Source of the DNA: UBA3537 sp965662485
GTDB taxonomy: Bacteria > Bacteroidota > Bacteroidia > Flavobacteriales > Flavobacteriaceae
Reading direction: 5' to 3'
NCBI GenBank assembly: GCA_965662485.1
Contig: CBFIIL010000019.1
Location: 1 to 27,653, forward strand
Length of the DNA stretch: 27,653 nucleotides
Shown here: positions 25,234 to 27,653 of the stretch, piece by piece
Position numbering within the stretch: the first letter of the stretch is position 1
Layout of the letters: every line of letters starts with the position of its first letter
Made by a program: the position numbers and the translations under genes
Notes under the pieces: model-generated
The model's input: the letters and a program-made list of their open reading frames with translations, nothing else
Databases searched by the model: none
Told to the model about the DNA's origin: nothing

Positions 25234-25602
25234 ATGAAAAAACTATTCTATTTATTTTTAACAGTATTTATCGTTGCTTGTTCAAGTGATGATAATGATA
25301 ACAACAACTCAAGTCCTATTGAATTAAACCCTGCTTTTGTTGGAAATTGGAGTGGGTATTATACAGGAGACGATTTTGGAGATGTTGAGGTTGTAATACT
25401 AAGTAATGGGGAGGTTTCTGGATTTGCTGACGGAGTGTATCCTATTGTTGGAAGTGTATCAGAGAACGGTACTCTTGCCGCAGGTGTTACAATTGATGGA
25501 TATAATTCAGATTGGATAGGAACCATAAGAACTGACGGCACAGCATCAGGAACTTGGAGCGGTAGTGGTTTCTCAGGAACTTGGGCTGGCACAAAAGAAT
25601 AA
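25234..25602 (+). CDS. Small surface-type lipoprotein, glycine-rich, function unknown
   Basis: The 122-residue protein begins MKKLFYLFLTVFIVAC, with the lipid-carrying cysteine at residue 16, directly followed by SSDDNDNNNSS. An acidic stretch right after the cysteine matches the Bacteroidetes lipoprotein surface-export signal (SDD-type in Flavobacterium), so the protein is probably exposed on the outer surface. The mature part, about 95 residues, is Gly/Ser/Thr-rich beta structure: GNWSGYYTGDDFGDVEV at the start and GTWSGSGFSGTWAGTKE at the end. This suggests a single small barrel or sandwich, perhaps similar to other short flavobacterial lipoproteins of unknown role. It has its own terminator and no operon partner. 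Confidence 0.75.
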   Translation: MKKLFYLFLTVFIVACSSDDNDNNNSSPIELNPAFVGNWSGYYTGDDFGDVEVVILSNGEVSGFADGVYPIVGSVSENGTLAAGVTIDGYNSDWIGTIRTDGTASGTWSGSGFSGTWAGTKE

Positions 25603-25622
25603 AAAAATTAATAACTCCCTAT

Positions 25623-25650
25623 AACCCTTACTATTTAGTAGGGGTTTTTT
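25623..25650 (+). terminator. Rho-independent terminator
   Basis: AACCCTTACTA (25623-25633) pairs with TAGTAGGGGT (25636-25645), with one G-U pair, and runs into six T. It ends the small lipoprotein transcript 20 bp after its stop. Confidence 0.85.
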
Positions 25651-25669
25651 CTTTCTTAAACTATCATTT

Positions 25670-25746
25670 TACTGACAGTTTTATTGACAATAAAGTCCTA
25701 TTTTAATGTCAATTTAGTTAAATTTGAAGTATTGACAACGTCAGTA
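25670..25746. other. Cluster of TGACA-type palindromes in a gene-free stretch
   Basis: The 360 bp between the genes ending at 25602 and 25964 contains two terminators and, between them, this cluster. It holds ACTGACAGT (25671-25679) and TTATTGACAATAA (25681-25693), both perfect odd-centred palindromes 12 bp apart, TGTCAAT (25707-25713), and TGACAACGTCA (25733-25743). Nothing else is recognisable between 25651 and 25837. Confidence 0.45.
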
Positions 25747-25837
25747 TGAAGTATTTGTAAGTGCTTTAATACTATATTTTAAATTGTTTAACACGCAACC
25801 AGCAAACCACTAAACCCATTATATACTGAGTTTAAAG

Positions 25838-25870
25838 CAAAAAAAAGAGCAACCGTTTCTGATTACTCTT
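25838..25870 (-). terminator. Rho-independent terminator of repeat copy B
   Basis: On the minus strand AAGAGTAA pairs with TTGCTCTT (8 bp, one G-U) across a 10-nt loop, then a run of eight T. It ends the transcript of the 174-residue gene at 25964-26488. Confidence 0.82.
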
Positions 25871-25920
25871 GTAGTAGATAACTCATTGGAAATATCGAAC
25901 ATCAGTTTTTCTCCAAGAAA
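25838..25920 (-). repeat. Dispersed repeat, copy B
   Basis: The core at 25873-25903 differs from copy C at one position in 31 and from copy A at five or six, including a one-base gap. On the minus strand a short hairpin (25916-25920 with 25908-25912) precedes the core and the terminator follows it. The terminator stem is unrelated in sequence to those of A and C, although ACCGTT is kept in the loop region. It lies about 45 bp after the stop of the 174-residue gene. Confidence 0.82.
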
Positions 25921-25963
25921 TTTTGAGCTAGCAATCCAGTCGATACAGTTTATTCACAAGAAT

Positions 25964-26488
25964 CTAAATCAATTGGGAAACATTGACATAGTGTTCAAAA
26001 TTTGATTTCTGTTCTATTGTGTGATTTGAATTTCTAAGAATATTTTTAGACTTGTGTTCTTCTTTTGTAACCTTGACTGTACCCCATAAATACAAATTCT
26101 CAAATAACCATTCTTTCACCATCCAATCAATATCATAATTATTTTTTTTGAATACTTTGTGAATATATGAACCAACTTCAGTAGCTCCTAATAGATGATC
26201 ATTCACACAATGCTTTGAGTTTAAAATTGAAGAATCTTTACTCATTATTTTGGAGGGAATTCCTCTAGGCTTACCTATGCCGTGATAACCAAGTTCCAAC
26301 CTATAAATCCTTTGTTCTAATGTATTAGGCGGCAATATATTATTTGGAATGTAGTAATTCTCTATTCGCTCTAAACGAACCAATGAATAATTGAAAAACT
26401 TGGTGAAAATTAAATTATTTTTATTCCAAACATTCTCTCTTACACGTTTATTAAATTCCTCCTTAAAATTAATTTTTTGATTTAACAT
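25964..26488 (-). CDS. Unrecognised 174-residue protein
   Basis: Start MLNQKINFKEEFNKRVREN; the chain is soluble, basic and rich in aromatic residues, without signal peptide or membrane span. The best-ordered part is the C-terminal half, with CVNDHLLGATEVGSYIHKVF followed by IDWMVKEWLFENLYLWGTVKVTKEEHK. The DH and EEH histidines at either end of this block could suggest a metal-binding or nuclease-like site, but the spacing does not match any HNH or other family I know, so I assign none. It is divergently placed from the 164-residue acidic protein gene with a 93 bp shared upstream region, and is followed by repeat copy B with its terminator. The basic protein facing an acidic one may be a functional pair, which is speculation. 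Confidence 0.65.
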   Translation of the reverse strand: MLNQKINFKEEFNKRVRENVWNKNNLIFTKFFNYSLVRLERIENYYIPNNILPPNTLEQRIYRLELGYHGIGKPRGIPSKIMSKDSSILNSKHCVNDHLLGATEVGSYIHKVFKKNNYDIDWMVKEWLFENLYLWGTVKVTKEEHKSKNILRNSNHTIEQKSNFEHYVNVSQLI

Positions 26489-26532
26489 TTTTATTGTTTT
26501 ATTTGAATATACAAATAATTGTATAGGGATAA

Positions 26533-26561
26533 TTGGATTCTTAAAAAAAATATTATATTTA
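26533..26561 (+). promoter_or_regulatory. Near-consensus Bacteroidetes promoter
   Basis: TTG at 26533-26535, an 18-base spacer, then TATATTTA at 26554-26561 (seven of eight matches to TAnnTTTG including free positions). It gives a leader of about 15 nt before the ATG at 26582. Confidence 0.5.
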
Positions 26562-26581
26562 TATTCTAAAATATATTCTTC

Positions 26582-27076
26582 ATGGAAGTTACATATTGTA
26601 AATTAGGAACAAGCCAAATATACGTTTCAGATAGTAAAGAACAGATACTTTCAAATGAATCTGAATTTCTATATGAATCAGATGTCCGAGGGACTAACTC
26701 TATTGGAATATCACAAGATGAAGGAGAAGATATTTATTTAAATGCAGATATTAATCTGGACGAGGCTATCGAAGTTAAAAATTATGAAGGAAAATTTTTG
26801 AAAATTATTTTTGAAAATTTGTCTAGTGGAACTGTAGAATTTCTAGAAGGTGATGAAATTGATTTAGAAAAGCCGCTATTAATCGAGTATGGTTTGTTTA
26901 GTTCAATCCCCGTTAAAGGGGAAGAAGGTGAAGATTGGTTAGCAATAAATACAGAAACAGAATATGATTTACCAGAAATTGAAACTTCATATTTCTTTGT
27001 GAAAAACGGAAAAGCTATTGAACTTTATGAGGAGGAGGGTGAGCTATACTATTGTGAGAATGGAAATAAATTTTAA
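26582..27076 (+). CDS. Unrecognised acidic 164-residue protein
   Basis: The protein begins MEVTYCKLGTSQIYVSD and has no signal peptide or membrane span, so it should be cytoplasmic. It is strongly acidic throughout (for example EGEDIYLNADINLDEAIEV and YEEEGELYYCENG) with alternating beta-type segments, and I recognise no domain. Size, acidity and its place next to a divergent basic protein are features shared with bacterial immunity and antitoxin proteins. However, nothing specific supports that, and toxin genes are usually co-directional with their antidote. A near-consensus promoter lies 20 bp upstream. Repeat copy C with a terminator follows about 110 bp after the stop, on the same strand. 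Confidence 0.68.
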   Translation: MEVTYCKLGTSQIYVSDSKEQILSNESEFLYESDVRGTNSIGISQDEGEDIYLNADINLDEAIEVKNYEGKFLKIIFENLSSGTVEFLEGDEIDLEKPLLIEYGLFSSIPVKGEEGEDWLAINTETEYDLPEIETSYFFVKNGKAIELYEEEGELYYCENGNKF

Positions 27077-27184
27077 AAATTTATTTTTATAAGCAACTAC
27101 CTGAAATAGATGAAGTTGTGATGCAACTTTGAACAATAGGGTAGGGGAAACCAATATTACATTATTTTATTCATTCAAAATTAG

Positions 27185-27307
27185 AGTCATTATATGATGA
27201 GTATCAATTAAGTCTCTAGGAGTTAGACTTATGTTCGATATTTCCATTGAGTTATCTACTAAAACAATAAAACGGTTATACTTTTATAAAGTGTAGCCGT
27301 TTTTTTA
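27185..27307 (+). repeat. Dispersed repeat, copy C
   Basis: This is the inverted counterpart of copy A. The core at 27231-27261 begins ATGTTCGATATTTCCATTG. It is preceded by a 7-bp hairpin (27209-27215 with 27225-27231, loop CTAGGAGTT) and followed by the terminator hairpin. Similarity to copy A covers nearly the whole element, including the GTGTAGCCGTTTTT end. Copies A and C therefore bound the 24.8-27.3 kb block as imperfect inverted repeats. Confidence 0.85.
27272..27307 (+). terminator. Rho-independent terminator of repeat copy C
   Basis: ACGGTTATACTTT (27272-27284) pairs over 13 bp with AAAGTGTAGCCGT (27288-27300). The three non-Watson-Crick positions are all G-U wobbles when read as plus-strand RNA. 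The loop is 3 nt, and seven T follow. Confidence 0.88.
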
Positions 27308-27345
27308 TTTATACATTTGAAGACTTAATAATTTAAAATCACCTA

Positions 27346-27653
27346 TTGAATACATCTGAAATTAAAATATTTTTAAAATCTTTATATTCATTTTTAGAGA
27401 ACGATACTCTTGATGAATTCGTGGAGTTTTGTGATTACGTAAAACTTACTAAAGGAACAGAACTAATACAGGAAGGAAATAGACACCACTATATTTATTT
27501 CGTAATCAAAGGGTCAGTCAAGTCATACTATTTAAATGAAGGAAAAGAATCCTGTACCTGGTTTGCTTTTGAAAATGAGATTGTGGCTACAATCAAAACC
27601 TTTAGTGGACTTAATTCTAATGAAACGATAAAACTACTTGAAGATTCGGAGTT
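27346..27653 (+). CDS. Crp/Fnr-family transcription regulator, N-terminal part (3' truncated by window)
   Basis: About 102 residues are visible before the window ends. They form the cyclic-nucleotide-binding-like beta-roll of Crp/Fnr regulators: FVEFCDYVKLTKGTELIQEG, then HHYIYFVIKGSVKSYYLNEG, then TWFAFENEIVATIKTFSG. The first matches the strand-turn before the roll, and YFVIKGSVK matches the conserved GxxR/K region. No N-terminal cysteines for an iron-sulfur cluster are seen, so an oxygen-sensing Fnr role is unlikely from this part. The start is TTG at 27346: an in-frame stop lies at 27334-27336 and no ATG occurs in the right place. The helix-turn-helix is beyond the window. It is 38 bp after the terminator of repeat copy C. 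Confidence 0.85.
   Translation, partial: MNTSEIKIFLKSLYSFLENDTLDEFVEFCDYVKLTKGTELIQEGNRHHYIYFVIKGSVKSYYLNEGKESCTWFAFENEIVATIKTFSGLNSNETIKLLEDSE

Noticed and set aside
27113..27129. AAGTTG/CAACTT hairpin after the acidic protein gene
   Set aside because: Only 6 bp, no T-run, and a far stronger terminator lies downstream in repeat copy C.
27231..27296. Short peptide frame (MFDISIELST...) preceded by AGGAG inside repeat copy C
   Set aside because: Copy B shares the start but then diverges, and copy A lacks the ATG and has a frame-shifting deletion, so coding is not conserved.
24799..27307. Repeats as integron attC sites
   Set aside because: The cassette genes face different directions, the core-site sequences at the stem ends are not present, and no integron integrase is in the window.
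1..27653. tRNA, rRNA, CRISPR array or transposase genes
   Set aside because: Looked for on both strands by motif; none could be supported.

Overview
The window looks like a chromosomal segment of a marine Flavobacteriaceae (Bacteroidetes). The evidence is strongly AT-rich DNA, a Bacteroidetes-type promoter (TTG-N19-TAnnTTTG) in front of lysS, many Cys-lipoproteins (one with an SSDDN-type surface-export tail), and laminarin-degrading enzyme families typical of marine flavobacteria. No rRNA, tRNA, CRISPR array or transposase gene was found.

Layout. (1) 1-6.9 kb is mostly housekeeping: the end of rnhB, a large lipoprotein with a propeller-like C-terminus, a periplasmic thioredoxin-fold protein, lipB preceded by a 52-codon yqaE/Pmp3 gene, lysS, and a small secreted basic protein. 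(2) 6.9-12.1 kb: an unrecognised membrane protein (minus strand), a TauE/SafE permease plus two YeeE/YedE half-transporters (probable thiosulfate or related sulfur-anion import), galE, and a DUF2130 coiled-coil protein. (3) 12.2-22.8 kb is a tight seven-gene minus-strand operon (gaps 4-32 bp) read from right to left: GH149-type beta-1,3-glucan phosphorylase, GH17 lipoprotein, secreted clan GH-A hydrolase, GH30 lipoprotein, GPH-type sugar:cation symporter, and two GH17 enzymes without signal peptides. (4) 23.2-24.8 kb: a secreted tandem-domain protein and an acetolactate-decarboxylase-like lipoprotein. (5) 24.8-27.3 kb is an accessory stretch of unrecognised small genes. It is punctuated by three copies of a 75-120 bp repeat, each ending in a Rho-independent terminator. 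(6) The window ends in a Crp/Fnr-type regulator gene.

How the genes work together. The operon reads as a branched beta-1,3/1,6-glucan (laminarin-like) pathway. GH30 would remove beta-1,6 branches and the exported GH17 and GH-A enzymes would cut the chain outside the cytoplasm. The GPH symporter would import oligosaccharides, and cytoplasmic GH17 enzymes plus the phosphorylase would yield glucose 1-phosphate. No SusC/SusD pair or sugar-sensing regulator lies in the window, which is unusual for such a locus. A 10-bp-arm dyad about 90 bp upstream of the phosphorylase start is the best operator candidate.

The most novel signal is the repeat at 24.8, 25.85 and 27.2 kb: hairpin, 31-nt conserved core, terminator hairpin. 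It lies downstream of three different unrelated genes. The outer two copies face each other as inverted repeats around a 2.5 kb block. It could be a multicopy small RNA or 3'UTR module, or the ends of a non-autonomous mobile element.
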